DNA of 64,000 nucleotides, taken from Acidobacteriota bacterium. Its GTDB lineage: Bacteria > Acidobacteriota > Terriglobia > Terriglobales > Acidobacteriaceae. The stretch spans positions 187,176 to 251,175 of the forward strand of contig QIBA01000030.1 of NCBI GenBank assembly GCA_003225175.1, given 5' to 3'. The notes below the pieces were generated by a model. The model ran no database searches, was not told the DNA's origin, and saw nothing but the letters and a program-made list of their open reading frames with translations. This document shows positions 37,738 to 46,120 of the stretch, piece by piece (the stretch's first letter is position 1; every line of letters starts with the position of its first letter). Both the position numbers and the translations under genes were made by a program.

Positions 37738-38931
37738 CTACACCGATGCGAAGAAATTCTTCATGCGTTGCAACGCTTCCTTAAGGACCGCGCCGCTCGT
37801 GGCGTATGAGAGACGTATATGCTCGTGCGTCCCGAAGCCTTCGCCAGGAACGGTAACCACGTGCGCCTCATGCAGCAGACGGTTGGCAACATCGATGCTC
37901 GACTGCAGACCCCCACGGCCAAGATATGCCGAGATGTTGGGATAAACGTAGAAGGCACCCACTGGTCGCGCACAACGAACTCCAGGGATCTGAGCCAGAT
38001 CGGCGAGTACCTGGTCGCGCAGGCGAATGTAATCTGCGCGGAACTCGGCGACGCAATCCTGCGGACCTTCCAATGCAGCGATAGCAGCCTTCTGTACCAT
38101 GGATGCCGGATTCGACGTGGATTGGCTCTGCAGCTTGCTAATCTGCGCAATAACCGGAGCCGGCCCAAGCGCGTATCCCGATCGCCACCCGGTCATGGCA
38201 TAGGTCTTCGACAACGAGCCGATGATTACCAGGTGTTCCCGCGCTTCGCTGACAGATCCGGCTGACTGAATGTCGCCGGTGAAATTGAGGTAAACGTAGC
38301 ATTCGTCCGCGATAACGTAGATGCCGCGTCGGTGCGCCATCAGAAGCACTTCGCGCATGTCTTCGGGATACATGACCGCGCCGGAAGGATTGCACGGACT
38401 GTTCAAAATGATGGCGCGTGTCCGAGAAGTAATCGCGCGCTTGATGATCTCGGCCGTAATGCGAAAATCCTGCTCTTCGTCGGCTTCGACGTACACGCAC
38501 TTTCCGCCGGCGTACTCGACGATGTCCTTGAAGGAGACCCAATATGGAACTGGAATGATGACCTCGTCGCCGTGATCCACGAGCACTTGGAGGGCATTAA
38601 ACAACGCCTGCTTGCCTCCGGTTGAGGCGACAGCCTCGTCGGGCATGTAGTTGGAACCGAAATCAGTAGCGTGTCGCTCCACGATGGCTTTGCGGAGTTC
38701 GGGGACCCCTCCAACGGCAGTATACTTCGTAAAGTTCTGTTCGATGGCGGCAATGCCGGCGTCCTTGATGTGGCGTGGCGTGTTGAAGTGCGGCTCGCCC
38801 ATACCCATGTCGCACAGATCGATTCCTTTAGCGCGCAGCTTGGCAGCTTCGGCCGTCATGGCGATTGTGGCCGAGACTTCAATCCGATTTACCCGTGCCG
38901 AAAATGGACTGCTGATCGCAGTAGTTGCCAT
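37738..38931 (-). CDS. Class I/II aspartate-type aminotransferase (PLP-dependent)
   Basis: The PLP lysine lies in SLSKTYAMTGWRSGYALG, and the NSPCNPSGAV and DECYVYLNF loops bind the cofactor. The 397-residue length and the CDMGMGEPHFNTP N-terminus match bacterial aspartate aminotransferase AspB. The substrate preference cannot be read with certainty. GGAGG precedes the ATG. It lies 14 bases after coaD in the same operon. Confidence 0.93.
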   Translation of the reverse strand: MATTAISSPFSARVNRIEVSATIAMTAEAAKLRAKGIDLCDMGMGEPHFNTPRHIKDAGIAAIEQNFTKYTAVGGVPELRKAIVERHATDFGSNYMPDEAVASTGGKQALFNALQVLVDHGDEVIIPVPYWVSFKDIVEYAGGKCVYVEADEEQDFRITAEIIKRAITSRTRAIILNSPCNPSGAVMYPEDMREVLLMAHRRGIYVIADECYVYLNFTGDIQSAGSVSEAREHLVIIGSLSKTYAMTGWRSGYALGPAPVIAQISKLQSQSTSNPASMVQKAAIAALEGPQDCVAEFRADYIRLRDQVLADLAQIPGVRCARPVGAFYVYPNISAYLGRGGLQSSIDVANRLLHEAHVVTVPGEGFGTHEHIRLSYATSGAVLKEALQRMKNFFASV

Positions 38932-38945
38932 CGTTGCCTCCGAAT

Positions 38946-39461
38946 CTAGTGCTTCCCCTGCCTGGCCAGCGAAACTTCAGGGTGAACTTTGTTATACAAC
39001 CGCTTCTCTACCTCAGGGGGAACCAATTGACGAACCGAACCGCCCAGCCGGAACACTTCCTTCACCAGGCGCGAGCTCAGATAAGAATAAGTCTCGGCGG
39101 GCATCATGAACACGGTTTCCACTTGCGCGTTCAACTTGCGGTTCATGAGGGCCATCTGCAGCTCATACTCATAATCGCTAATTGCGCGGATGCCGCGCAA
39201 GACAGCGTGCGCCCTCTGCTGAACAACGTAATCCACCAGCAGTCCGGAGAAGGTATCGATGCGTACATTGGGCCAGCGCGACGTCGCTTCTATGAGCATT
39301 TCCTTGCGTTCGGCGACGTCGAAAAGGGGTTCTTTCTCCGAATTTCGAAGAATGGCCACGATCAGCTCGTGGAAGATTTTGCTTCCACGGTCAATAAGGT
39401 CCAGATGGCCGTTCGTTAGCGGATCAAAGGATCCGGGGTATATAGCCCTGATTTGTTTCAT
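38946..39461 (-). CDS. coaD: Phosphopantetheine adenylyltransferase
   Basis: CoaD makes dephospho-CoA from 4'-phosphopantetheine and ATP. The nucleotidyltransferase motif GSFDPLTNGHLDLI (T/HxGH type), RGIRAISDYEYELQMALMN and the ISSR-type SYLSSRLVKEVFRLGG are diagnostic, and 171 residues is the family length. It heads an operon with the aminotransferase and an exported protein. Confidence 0.96.
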   Translation of the reverse strand: MKQIRAIYPGSFDPLTNGHLDLIDRGSKIFHELIVAILRNSEKEPLFDVAERKEMLIEATSRWPNVRIDTFSGLLVDYVVQQRAHAVLRGIRAISDYEYELQMALMNRKLNAQVETVFMMPAETYSYLSSRLVKEVFRLGGSVRQLVPPEVEKRLYNKVHPEVSLARQGKH

Positions 39462-39570
39462 TTACAGCCCTGGAAGGCAGCTTCGACCCGATTCTATGGA
39501 CTCTGTGCCAGCCTCGCAATGGCTAATCCAATAGAACAGTGTGCAAACCTTTTCACTTTGCCTTTTGCGT

Positions 39571-39773
39571 TAGTATTTTGCCCGCTTAACGTCGAGATTG
39601 AAGAATCAGCTATTTACGGGCTCAAAGATTTTGGCTCGGCAATTGCAACAGCTAGAAATCGAGAGGTTGTGAAGGCATTTGGGGGAGTGCTCAACGGCCT
39701 CGATGGAAATTTTGGGCCCGTATAGAGGGGCCAAAAGATGAACGCCAGAACCAACCAGTTCTGGCGTTTTCCA
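39571..39773 (+). ncRNA. Candidate structured non-coding RNA with its own terminator
   Basis: In the gap between coaD and recA, 39615-39627 (TACGGGCTCAAAG) pairs with 39710-39722 over 13 bases including two G-U pairs. Inside is an asymmetric bubble (30 and 5 bases), then a second stem ATCGAG/CTCGAT (39658-39663 with 39699-39704) extended by GTTG/CAAC. A terminator hairpin follows at 39741. A TAGTAT at 39571 could be the -10, giving a transcript of about 190 bases. The stem-bubble-stem layout recalls 6S RNA, but I cannot confirm that. Strand chosen from the terminator T-tract. Confidence 0.5.
39741..39773 (+). terminator. Rho-independent terminator
   Basis: AACGCCAGAA and TTCTGGCGTT pair perfectly over 10 bases, followed on the plus strand by TTCCATTTTCC. 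It would end the candidate RNA upstream. On the minus strand it could also act behind recA, but the T-tract there is poorer. Confidence 0.72.
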
Positions 39774-39800
39774 TTTTCCGGGGAGAAGCGAACATGAAGT

Positions 39801-39869
39801 ACACGAAGGAGCAAAGGATAAGGTCACGAAGCTCCCTCTAGTGATCTCGTCCTTTGTCTTCGTGACCTT
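39801..39869. repeat. CACGAAGG hairpin element, copy downstream of recA
   Basis: ACACGAAGG starts it and a perfect 12-base inverted repeat AAGGTCACGAAG/CTTCGTGACCTT (39820-39831 and 39858-39869) forms the core. A related element with the same words lies on the other side of recA at 41081-41151. Confidence 0.7.
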
Positions 39870-39890
39870 GGTATTCGCTCTTTCAGGTGT

Positions 39891-40988
39891 TCATTTACGC
39901 TGCATTGGAATTGGGCGTGGAGGAGCAGGCGGATGATTTGCAGTTGCTGCTCCGGCTCCATTCGGCCCCGCTGCCGCAGCGGCCTTCTCGCCTGCCGCCG
40001 TTAGCCCCAGCGCTTTGCGAACTTCGACCTCGATCTTTCCGGCGAGGTCTTTGTTCTCTTTCAGGAAGACCTTTGCATTCTCGCGGCCTTGGCCGATGCG
40101 CTCGCCCTTGTAGCTGAACCATGAACCGGACTTCTCGACGATGTTGTGATTGGCCGCCAGATCGAGCAGGTCGCCTTCGCGCGAGATCCCTTCGCCGTAC
40201 ATGATGTCGAATTCAGCTTCGCGGAACGGAGCCGCTACTTTGTTCTTCACGACTTTGACTTTGGTGCGCGAGCCGACCACCAGATCACCTTCTTTGATGG
40301 CAGCTATGCGCCGGATGTCGACCCGCACGGAAGAGTAGAACTTCAACGCGCGGCCGCCCGTAGTCGTTTCGGGATTTCCGAACATGACGCCGATCTTCTC
40401 GCGGATTTGATTGATAAAGATCAGGCAAGTGCGCGACTTGGAGACCGTGCCGGTGAGCTTGCGAAGAGCCTGGGACATGAGACGGGCCTGCAGTCCAACA
40501 TGACTGTCGCCCATCTCGCCATCGAGTTCCGCTTTGGGAACGAGCGCGGCGACTGAGTCCACGACAAGGACGTCAATGGCATTCGATCGAACCAACGCTT
40601 CGGTAATCTCAAGCGCCTGCTCGCCGTAGTCCGGCTGCGAGACCAGCAGGTTATCCACATCGACCCCTAGTCTCTTCGCATATGTCGGATCGAGCGCGTG
40701 CTCTGCGTCCACAAAAGCCGCCATCCCCCCGGCCTTCTGCGCTTCGGCGATCACCTGGAGAGTAATCGTGGTTTTGCCGGAGGACTCAGGACCGAAGACT
40801 TCAATCACGCGTCCGCGAGGAAAGCCGCCAACACCAAGAGCAGCATCAAAGGAAATCGCGCCAGTAGAAATAACCGAGATCGGCACGATCGCTTCCTTCG
40901 AGCCGAGCCGCATGATCGATCCCTTGCCAAACTGCTTTTCAATTTGCGATAGAGCGAGATCGATTGCGCGTGATTTCTCGTCCGCCAT
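39891..40988 (-). CDS. recA: Recombinase RecA
   Basis: RecA forms filaments on single-stranded DNA and drives strand exchange and the SOS response. Walker A is GPESSGKTT, the signature [20 protein letters not shown] holds, and the usual [20 protein letters not shown] segment is present. The C-terminal tail is Ala/Pro-rich ([14 protein letters not shown]) and ends basic (PIPMQRK), unlike the acidic tail of E. coli RecA. AGGAGG precedes the ATG, and TATAAT lies on the minus strand at 41027-41032. Confidence 0.98.
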   Translation of the reverse strand: MADEKSRAIDLALSQIEKQFGKGSIMRLGSKEAIVPISVISTGAISFDAALGVGGFPRGRVIEVFGPESSGKTTITLQVIAEAQKAGGMAAFVDAEHALDPTYAKRLGVDVDNLLVSQPDYGEQALEITEALVRSNAIDVLVVDSVAALVPKAELDGEMGDSHVGLQARLMSQALRKLTGTVSKSRTCLIFINQIREKIGVMFGNPETTTGGRALKFYSSVRVDIRRIAAIKEGDLVVGSRTKVKVVKNKVAAPFREAEFDIMYGEGISREGDLLDLAANHNIVEKSGSWFSYKGERIGQGRENAKVFLKENKDLAGKIEVEVRKALGLTAAGEKAAAAAGPNGAGAATANHPPAPPRPIPMQRK

Positions 40989-41026
40989 GATGCCTCCTGC
41001 TGAGTTGGATTCAATTACGAGAGGGC

Positions 41027-41032
41027 ATTATA
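41027..41032 (-). promoter_or_regulatory. Likely -10 element of recA
   Basis: The complement reads TATAAT about 40 bases upstream of the recA ATG. The -35 position matches the consensus poorly. A GGAATGTTCC sequence just upstream is partly symmetric but is not a LexA box I recognise. Confidence 0.45.
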
Positions 41033-41080
41033 GCGGAACATTCCCCCATTAGCGAAGAAAAAACGAAGCGCCCCGAGTAA

Positions 41081-41151
41081 ACACGAAGGTCGAGCTCAAG
41101 AGATTAAGGTCACGGTGGATTTTCTGGGTGACCTTATGAGTCTCCTTCGTG
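41081..41151. repeat. CACGAAGG hairpin element, copy upstream of recA
   Basis: ACACGAAGG at 41081 and CCTTCGTG at 41144 form outer arms; TAAGGTCAC (41105-41113) and GTGACCTTA (41128-41136) form the inner stem. It lies behind the thyX-like gene and shares words with the element at 39801-39869. Confidence 0.7.
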
Positions 41152-41174
41152 CCCTTCGTGCTTCACTCCGGTTT

Positions 41175-42824
41175 TTATCGCTTTAACAAATCCACAGGCT
41201 CCCGCACGTCATGCACCCGGAAATACTTCGCAAGTGATGGATGCCGCCGAGCCACCGCTTCATACATCGCATAAGCCACTTCCCGATATGAGCGATGTCC
41301 CGCCGGCGTAGTTCGCAGCTCGGAAATATAGACGGCTTCTGCGAAGTCCATTTTGAAGAGCGTGCGTTTCTTGAAGGCCAAAGGCAGTACATATTGCGCG
41401 TTCTGCTCTCCATTCGGATCGTGACTCCCGCAGAACTGGTCATGCGTGTCGGAGGCGCGCAACATCGTTTCACCGTAACGATCCTGGAGGCCTGAAGAAC
41501 GGAGTTCCTCAGGAGTAGCGAAGCCGTGGAGGTTCGTGAACTCCTGTTCGATCTGAATGCAGCGGCGGTGACGATGCATGTCGCGAAATCCGCCGATGTC
41601 CATGAGAATGTCGAAGCGAAATGCTTGGCCGGCGGCGAAGAAACGCAGCAGCTCGTCGTGCTTGCCTCGATGGCGCATACCGAGAGCGATAATTTCTTCT
41701 CGACGCGCCGAGGAAATCGATGAGACCGCCTCCCGAATCTGACGATAGCTGTAGTGATCGGCTCCGTATAGCAGCGTGCTGGCCAGCTCAATCTCGAGCG
41801 GCTCATGTTCGAGCAAATCGACAACAAAAGACTGCTCCAGTTGACCGTCCTGGATCACCGTATCGATGGGAATGAGTTCGCGAAGAGCCTGGCGGAGCTC
41901 ACGACGAGTCTCCTGCTCGTAACGACTTGCCTCGGCATACTTCACGAGTGTGGCCGCAACCTTCACATCCTTGAGCAGCACTTCCCGAGCGCGCTCGGCG
42001 AGAGCCGGATTCTCAGCCGCAATCTCATCCACCAGCTTGCGGTATACGGCTTCGTTGACATTGTAGGAAGCTGAACGCGCTGCTTGCCTGAGCGCCTCTC
42101 CTAGTTGCCGAACCTCGGCATGTGTGTGACTGAGCAAGCGCGAGATCTGGGTTTCCAGTGTCCGTGCATTCACAATTTGGCCAAGCGAGGTATTCGTCGC
42201 TAACGGCAGCAGATAGCGAGAGATGTCGAAGGCACGCGCGCGCAAGATGCGCTGGTAAGCTTCCTGCGTCATCTCGGCAGGTTTTGCAATCTGTGTAGCG
42301 AGATAACGCGCCATTTCATCGGAGATCGCTTCGTATTCGGCGAATAGAAACTTTACGGTCTTAAGGTATTGGTCACGATCCGCGGAGCTGGTGAATTCCG
42401 GAATGTAAAAGCCGCTCTTCTTGAAGTTCTGGTATCGCGTCGAGCGTTCTTGGCCGTCCCAACGCTGCTCATCCACAAGTGTGATCGCAGCTAGAATCGA
42501 GAGCCTTTCGATGGCCATCGGGATGTGTGCCAAATCGGCGATCGAGCGATGTCCGTACTGAAAGTAGAAGGTGTTGAGGAACTGCTCGGCCTTCTGCTCG
42601 CTGATCTCCCTCAGTGACTCCTTCATCGAGAGTGCAGAGCGTGAGTACTTGGCCATTGCGTAAGCCTGCACTTCGGGTTCGACACCGTGAACGGCAAACA
42701 CTTCCGTCGACGGAATAGAAAGCTGCTGTGTTGACCCTTCCGGATTACAGGCCGGTTTAGTTCCGTTGGGATGAGACATCAGGCAGTCAGCATAGCGCAC
42801 AGAAGCCAAACTGCGCCTATGCAT
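41175..42824 (-). CDS. Tandem ThyX-like (FAD-dependent thymidylate synthase family) protein
   Basis: Two ThyX-like halves are present in 549 residues. The first has YGHRSIADLAH (about 90-100) and ends its motif region with GQERSTRYQ, keeping STRY of the RHRxxSxNExSxRY signature but not RHR. The second has RDMHRHRRCIQIEQE (about 415-430), keeping RHR but not the rest. ThyX makes dTMP from dUMP with FAD and folate; whether this tandem form does so is unclear. About 15-40 N-terminal residues before TEVFAVHGVEPEV are variable. Confidence 0.82.
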   Translation of the reverse strand: MHRRSLASVRYADCLMSHPNGTKPACNPEGSTQQLSIPSTEVFAVHGVEPEVQAYAMAKYSRSALSMKESLREISEQKAEQFLNTFYFQYGHRSIADLAHIPMAIERLSILAAITLVDEQRWDGQERSTRYQNFKKSGFYIPEFTSSADRDQYLKTVKFLFAEYEAISDEMARYLATQIAKPAEMTQEAYQRILRARAFDISRYLLPLATNTSLGQIVNARTLETQISRLLSHTHAEVRQLGEALRQAARSASYNVNEAVYRKLVDEIAAENPALAERAREVLLKDVKVAATLVKYAEASRYEQETRRELRQALRELIPIDTVIQDGQLEQSFVVDLLEHEPLEIELASTLLYGADHYSYRQIREAVSSISSARREEIIALGMRHRGKHDELLRFFAAGQAFRFDILMDIGGFRDMHRHRRCIQIEQEFTNLHGFATPEELRSSGLQDRYGETMLRASDTHDQFCGSHDPNGEQNAQYVLPLAFKKRTLFKMDFAEAVYISELRTTPAGHRSYREVAYAMYEAVARRHPSLAKYFRVHDVREPVDLLKR

Positions 42825-42836
42825 TTCGAGGATTCG

Positions 42837-42928
42837 CGATTTTGTGATTTAGCGATTTTGTGATTTCGTGATTGCTGATCCGCATGCGCGCAGACCAGGA
42901 AATGACGAAATCACCAAATCACGAAATT
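42837..42928. repeat. GATTTTGTGATTT direct and inverted repeats over a gene start
   Basis: CGATTTTGTGATTT occurs exactly twice (42837-42850 and 42853-42866), a partial third copy follows, and a complementary copy AAATCACCAAATCACGAAATT lies at 42908-42928. The inverse copy overlaps the first codons of the DUF2071 gene. Confidence 0.7.
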
Positions 42929-43663
42929 CTGAGGGAAACTGCCCATCGGCCATGGCCGCTGCCTGAGGCTCCTTGGGTCATGTATCAGCGCTGGCATGAC
43001 TTGCTCTTTGCGCACTGGGCCCTTCCAGCCGAACAAGTTCGCCCGCTGGTTCCTCGTGAGTTGGATCTGGACACCTTCGACGGCAAGGCTTGGATAGGCG
43101 TAATTCCCTTCTGGATGAGCCATGTGCGATTTCGCGCACTGCCTTACGTTCCGACGGCGACCACATTTCCTGAACTCAATGTGCGAACCTACGTGCGAGC
43201 TCCGCAGGAGCCTGACAAGCCTGGTGTCTACTTCTTCAGCCTCGATGCTGGAAGTCTACTTGCAGTACTAGGAGCAAGAGCAGGAGCGGGACTTCCTTAT
43301 TTTTGGGCAGACATGAATGTCAAAGTTTTCGCTGTTGACCAGGTGCAATACCGGAGCACAAGACGACAAACGACAAAGGCGAAGTTGGTCGGCCACTATG
43401 GGGCTACTGGGGATGTATCAGCTGAGAAAAGCGATCTAGAGCGATTCGTTACCGAGCGCTATTGCCTTTACACCACGCGAAAACGGAAGGTTCAGCGCAT
43501 CCAGATTCATCATCTTCCCTGGCCTCTGCAGTCGGCTGAGGCAGAGTTCGACGTGAATACGATGACCGAATCGCTTGGGTTGGATTTTCCACGTGAGAGG
43601 CCAACGCTGCAATTTGCAAAGTTTCTCGAAGTCTACATCTTCGCGCCCGAAGTGCTCGGCTGA
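42902..43663 (+). CDS. DUF2071 (YqjF-like) family protein
   Basis: The family core is clear: MYQRWHDLLFAHWALPAEQV, LDLDTFDGKAWIGVIPFWMS and VRFRALPYVPTATTFPELNV. The function of DUF2071 is not established. I use the ATG at 42902; a TTG at 42872 and an ATG at 42884 are in frame upstream. The first ten codons (MTKSPNHEIL) lie inside a repeat, so the N-terminus may be recent. It converges on the alkB-like gene. Confidence 0.85.
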   Translation: MTKSPNHEILRETAHRPWPLPEAPWVMYQRWHDLLFAHWALPAEQVRPLVPRELDLDTFDGKAWIGVIPFWMSHVRFRALPYVPTATTFPELNVRTYVRAPQEPDKPGVYFFSLDAGSLLAVLGARAGAGLPYFWADMNVKVFAVDQVQYRSTRRQTTKAKLVGHYGATGDVSAEKSDLERFVTERYCLYTTRKRKVQRIQIHHLPWPLQSAEAEFDVNTMTESLGLDFPRERPTLQFAKFLEVYIFAPEVLG

Positions 43664-43776
43664 AGGTGCAAAGAATTCCCTGAGGTCCGAGGAATTTTCA
43701 GGATTTGGGACAAATTCAACAACATTTAGTTTGCATTTCAAAATGCCTGTTATTTGCGCCTTGTTGTTGCACCTGA

Positions 43777-44448
43777 TCATCCAGCCTTGCGGAAGGTCAG
43801 ATTGACACGGAGATCGCCGACGAGTGGATGGTGATCTTCCTTCAGAGGCTGAACTCCGTGATAGCGAAGCCGTGCCGGACCACCCCAGACCACAACGTCA
43901 CCATGCGTGAGTCTCACTCGAACGGTTTTGTCGTTGCGCTTCAGGCCGCCAAACAGAAACACCGCCGGAACTCCGAGCGACACTGAGACAATGGGCTGAC
44001 TGAAATCCTTCTCGTCTTTGTCCTGATGGAGCGAGAGGCGTGCGCCGGTTTCATAGCGATTGATCAGACAGGCGTCAGGTACGAAATTTGGGAATCCGGC
44101 TTCAGTCGCGGCATTACTTGCGAGTCTGAAGAGTGGCATCGGTATCGGCGGCCAAGGCAAGCCGCTCATCGGATCCTGACTGTCATAGCGATAGCCGCTT
44201 CGGTCTGTGACCCAGCCCAGTGATCCGCAGTTCGACATGGCTACCGACATGCGATAACCACCGGGCGTAATCATTTGCCGAAATGGAGCCTTCGCAACCA
44301 CCTCACGAATTGCTGAGAGGACTGCCATTTCGTGCTGTAATGCAAAGCCACGGAGAACCGTTGCGCCGGTCGCCAGCGGCTCAGTTCGTGGTTCCTCGAT
44401 AGCATCCTCGAAGAGATTTCCGCTGCTGCGCTGGCGCTTACTTGGCAT
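43777..44448 (-). CDS. AlkB-like 2-oxoglutarate/Fe(II) dioxygenase
   Basis: AlkB repairs alkylated bases by oxidative demethylation. The iron ligands HxD (LHQDKDE) and the later His (RYHGV), together with the 2-oxoglutarate-binding RVNLTFR near the end, are all present, as is the N-terminal GWVTDRSGYRYDS segment close to AlkB's substrate region. It starts inside the end of the preceding oxygenase gene, overlapping by 11 bases, so the two are probably coupled. Confidence 0.92.
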   Translation of the reverse strand: MPSKRQRSSGNLFEDAIEEPRTEPLATGATVLRGFALQHEMAVLSAIREVVAKAPFRQMITPGGYRMSVAMSNCGSLGWVTDRSGYRYDSQDPMSGLPWPPIPMPLFRLASNAATEAGFPNFVPDACLINRYETGARLSLHQDKDEKDFSQPIVSVSLGVPAVFLFGGLKRNDKTVRVRLTHGDVVVWGGPARLRYHGVQPLKEDHHPLVGDLRVNLTFRKAG

Positions 44449-45181
44449 CGTGAAAGATGATTCCCAATGTGTGCCGCTGACCGGAGCGGACGCGGCTCAC
44501 TCCGTGTCGAAGGTTGACGCGATAGACTCCCCGCGTGCCCTGCACTGGACGATTATGTACCGCGAACAGCACCCCGTCTCCCTGATGCAGAGGCACTACT
44601 TGCGCTCTAGACTGCATGCGAGGACGCTGCTCAGTCATGACGAACTCGCCGCCTTCGAAGTCTCGTCCTGGTTTGGACAGAAGAATGGCGAGCTGAAGCG
44701 GAAAGACATGCTCCCCATAGAGATCCTGATGCAGGCAGTTGTAGTCCTCGGGTCCGTATTGCAGCAGCAGCGGAGTTGGTTTCTCTTGTCCCGCCCCGTG
44801 ACAGCGCCTGATGAAGTCGGCGTGCCTTTCCGGGAAATTTACGTGGATGCCCAACGCCTGATTCCATCGATTCGCGATTGGAGCCAGATGCGGATACATC
44901 GTTGTGCGTACCTCCGCAAGCAATTCGGGCAGAGGATACTTGAAGTACTTGTATTCACCTTGCCCAAAGCCATGGCGCGACATCACGACTTTGCTGCGAA
45001 ATAGATCGTCCTTCGAATACAGAGCCGCAATCTCTAGGCACTCTTCAGGAGAGAGCAGACGGCCGAGTACAGCATTGCCGTAAGCATCCAGTTCCCGAGA
45101 GATTCGTACCCAATCGAGGGACGGAATCCTTGCACTTCTTTCACTCAATGAATCGATCGGGATCACAGACGCGTTGCTCAT
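44438..45181 (-). CDS. 2OG-Fe(II) oxygenase, partner of the AlkB gene
   Basis: The iron site is visible as CLHQDLYG (His and Asp) with a later HNRPVQGTRGVYRVNLRHGV (second His and Arg). The GQGEYKYFKYPLPELLAEVR segment is typical of the small oxygenase subfamily found beside alkB or ada genes. AGGAGG precedes the ATG. It is first in a two-gene operon with alkB. A DNA-alkylation role is inferred from that linkage only. Confidence 0.88.
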   Translation of the reverse strand: MSNASVIPIDSLSERSARIPSLDWVRISRELDAYGNAVLGRLLSPEECLEIAALYSKDDLFRSKVVMSRHGFGQGEYKYFKYPLPELLAEVRTTMYPHLAPIANRWNQALGIHVNFPERHADFIRRCHGAGQEKPTPLLLQYGPEDYNCLHQDLYGEHVFPLQLAILLSKPGRDFEGGEFVMTEQRPRMQSRAQVVPLHQGDGVLFAVHNRPVQGTRGVYRVNLRHGVSRVRSGQRHTLGIIFHDAK

Positions 45182-45351
45182 ATATCCTCCTGCGAATGAA
45201 CGCTCTTGTCGAGTGCCATGTGAGTGTAGGCAGTGTTCCTATTCGCTGCACTCCGATTCCTGCCTTCAAATTTCTCGAAGCAGAGCTGCAGGGCTCGCTC
45301 GAGAACGGGCGTCGTTAACCCGGTGTGCGGCAAGCAATCGCGCAGAGCGGC

Positions 45352-45741
45352 CTACTCTTTGGCTATTGGATTCCGTTGGTGCTCCTTCGTCGGTTCGTCA
45401 CGACGGGGAGTGAAGAGGAAGCTCAGCGATATTCCGCCCAGCAACAACCAGGAGAGATTCGCACGTGCATCATGGTTGACGATCCGTAGCGAATGTTGCG
45501 GAGCATAAACGAAGTAGGCCAGCAGCAGCGCTGATACGACACTGCCCAGCACTCCAGTGGCTACACCGAAGCGTGCTGCAACGGATACGACCACCGCGAG
45601 ACAAATGATGGGAAGAGTTACTTCCATCCGAGTTTGATTAAAGAGCAATGCAAGGATGAGAGCGACGGAAGCGCAGAGCAGAGTTCCAATTGCGGTGTCG
45701 AGCACAGTGAAAATTGCTTTGGAGTGGCGTCTCAACTGCAT
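45352..45741 (-). CDS. DUF4118-domain membrane protein
   Basis: Three or four hydrophobic helices (TLLCASVALILALLFNQTRM, LPIICLAVVVSVAARFGV, VLGSVVSALLLAYFVYAP, NLSWLLLGGISLSFLFTP) match the DUF4118 transmembrane module found in KdpD-type sensor kinases. Here it stands alone (129 residues) with a charged tail. It may be a stand-alone module or a remnant of a sensor kinase; no kinase domain follows. Confidence 0.8.
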   Translation of the reverse strand: MQLRRHSKAIFTVLDTAIGTLLCASVALILALLFNQTRMEVTLPIICLAVVVSVAARFGVATGVLGSVVSALLLAYFVYAPQHSLRIVNHDARANLSWLLLGGISLSFLFTPRRDEPTKEHQRNPIAKE

Positions 45742-45889
45742 ACGGATTTAGATTGTCAAAAGTCAGAGTAGCGTTGGGAAAATTCGAGAGCTGCTGATGT
45801 GGAAAAGATGCACGAGTATGAGGTGAGGAACCTGCAAAGGGAACCAGAGCCGCAGCAGAGTGCGGCTCTCTTCAACCAAAGCGATCGCT

Positions 45890-46120
45890 CTACTCGCGCG
45901 TAAAGATTCCGGTGAAGCCGTATCCAAATGACAAGGCCAGAACTGCAGTGGCAGCCGCAACCACAGCAAAGTGCCTTCGTACTACTCGCTTCACATCGGT
46001 ACGCTCTCGAACCTCAGAGCGAACCACTGAGCGGAGATGTTGAACGTCATTATGGAGCGCTCGTCTCTGTTCTGCTGCGTGCTGCTCGAGAATTTCGGTG
46101 GGAAAAGTCGCCTGCGTCAT
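45890..46120 (-). CDS. Small one-helix membrane protein, end of envelope operon
   Basis: This 76-residue protein has a coiled amphipathic N-terminus (EILEQHAAEQRRALHNDVQH) and one C-terminal membrane helix (FAVVAAATAVLALSFGYGF). Its ATG overlaps the stop of the phage-holin-family gene in an ATGA, so translation is coupled. The role is unknown. Confidence 0.72.
   Translation of the reverse strand: MTQATFPTEILEQHAAEQRRALHNDVQHLRSVVRSEVRERTDVKRVVRRHFAVVAAATAVLALSFGYGFTGIFTRE

Noticed and set aside
40989..41060. LexA box upstream of recA
   Set aside because: GGAATGTTCC is only partly symmetric and matches no LexA consensus I know.
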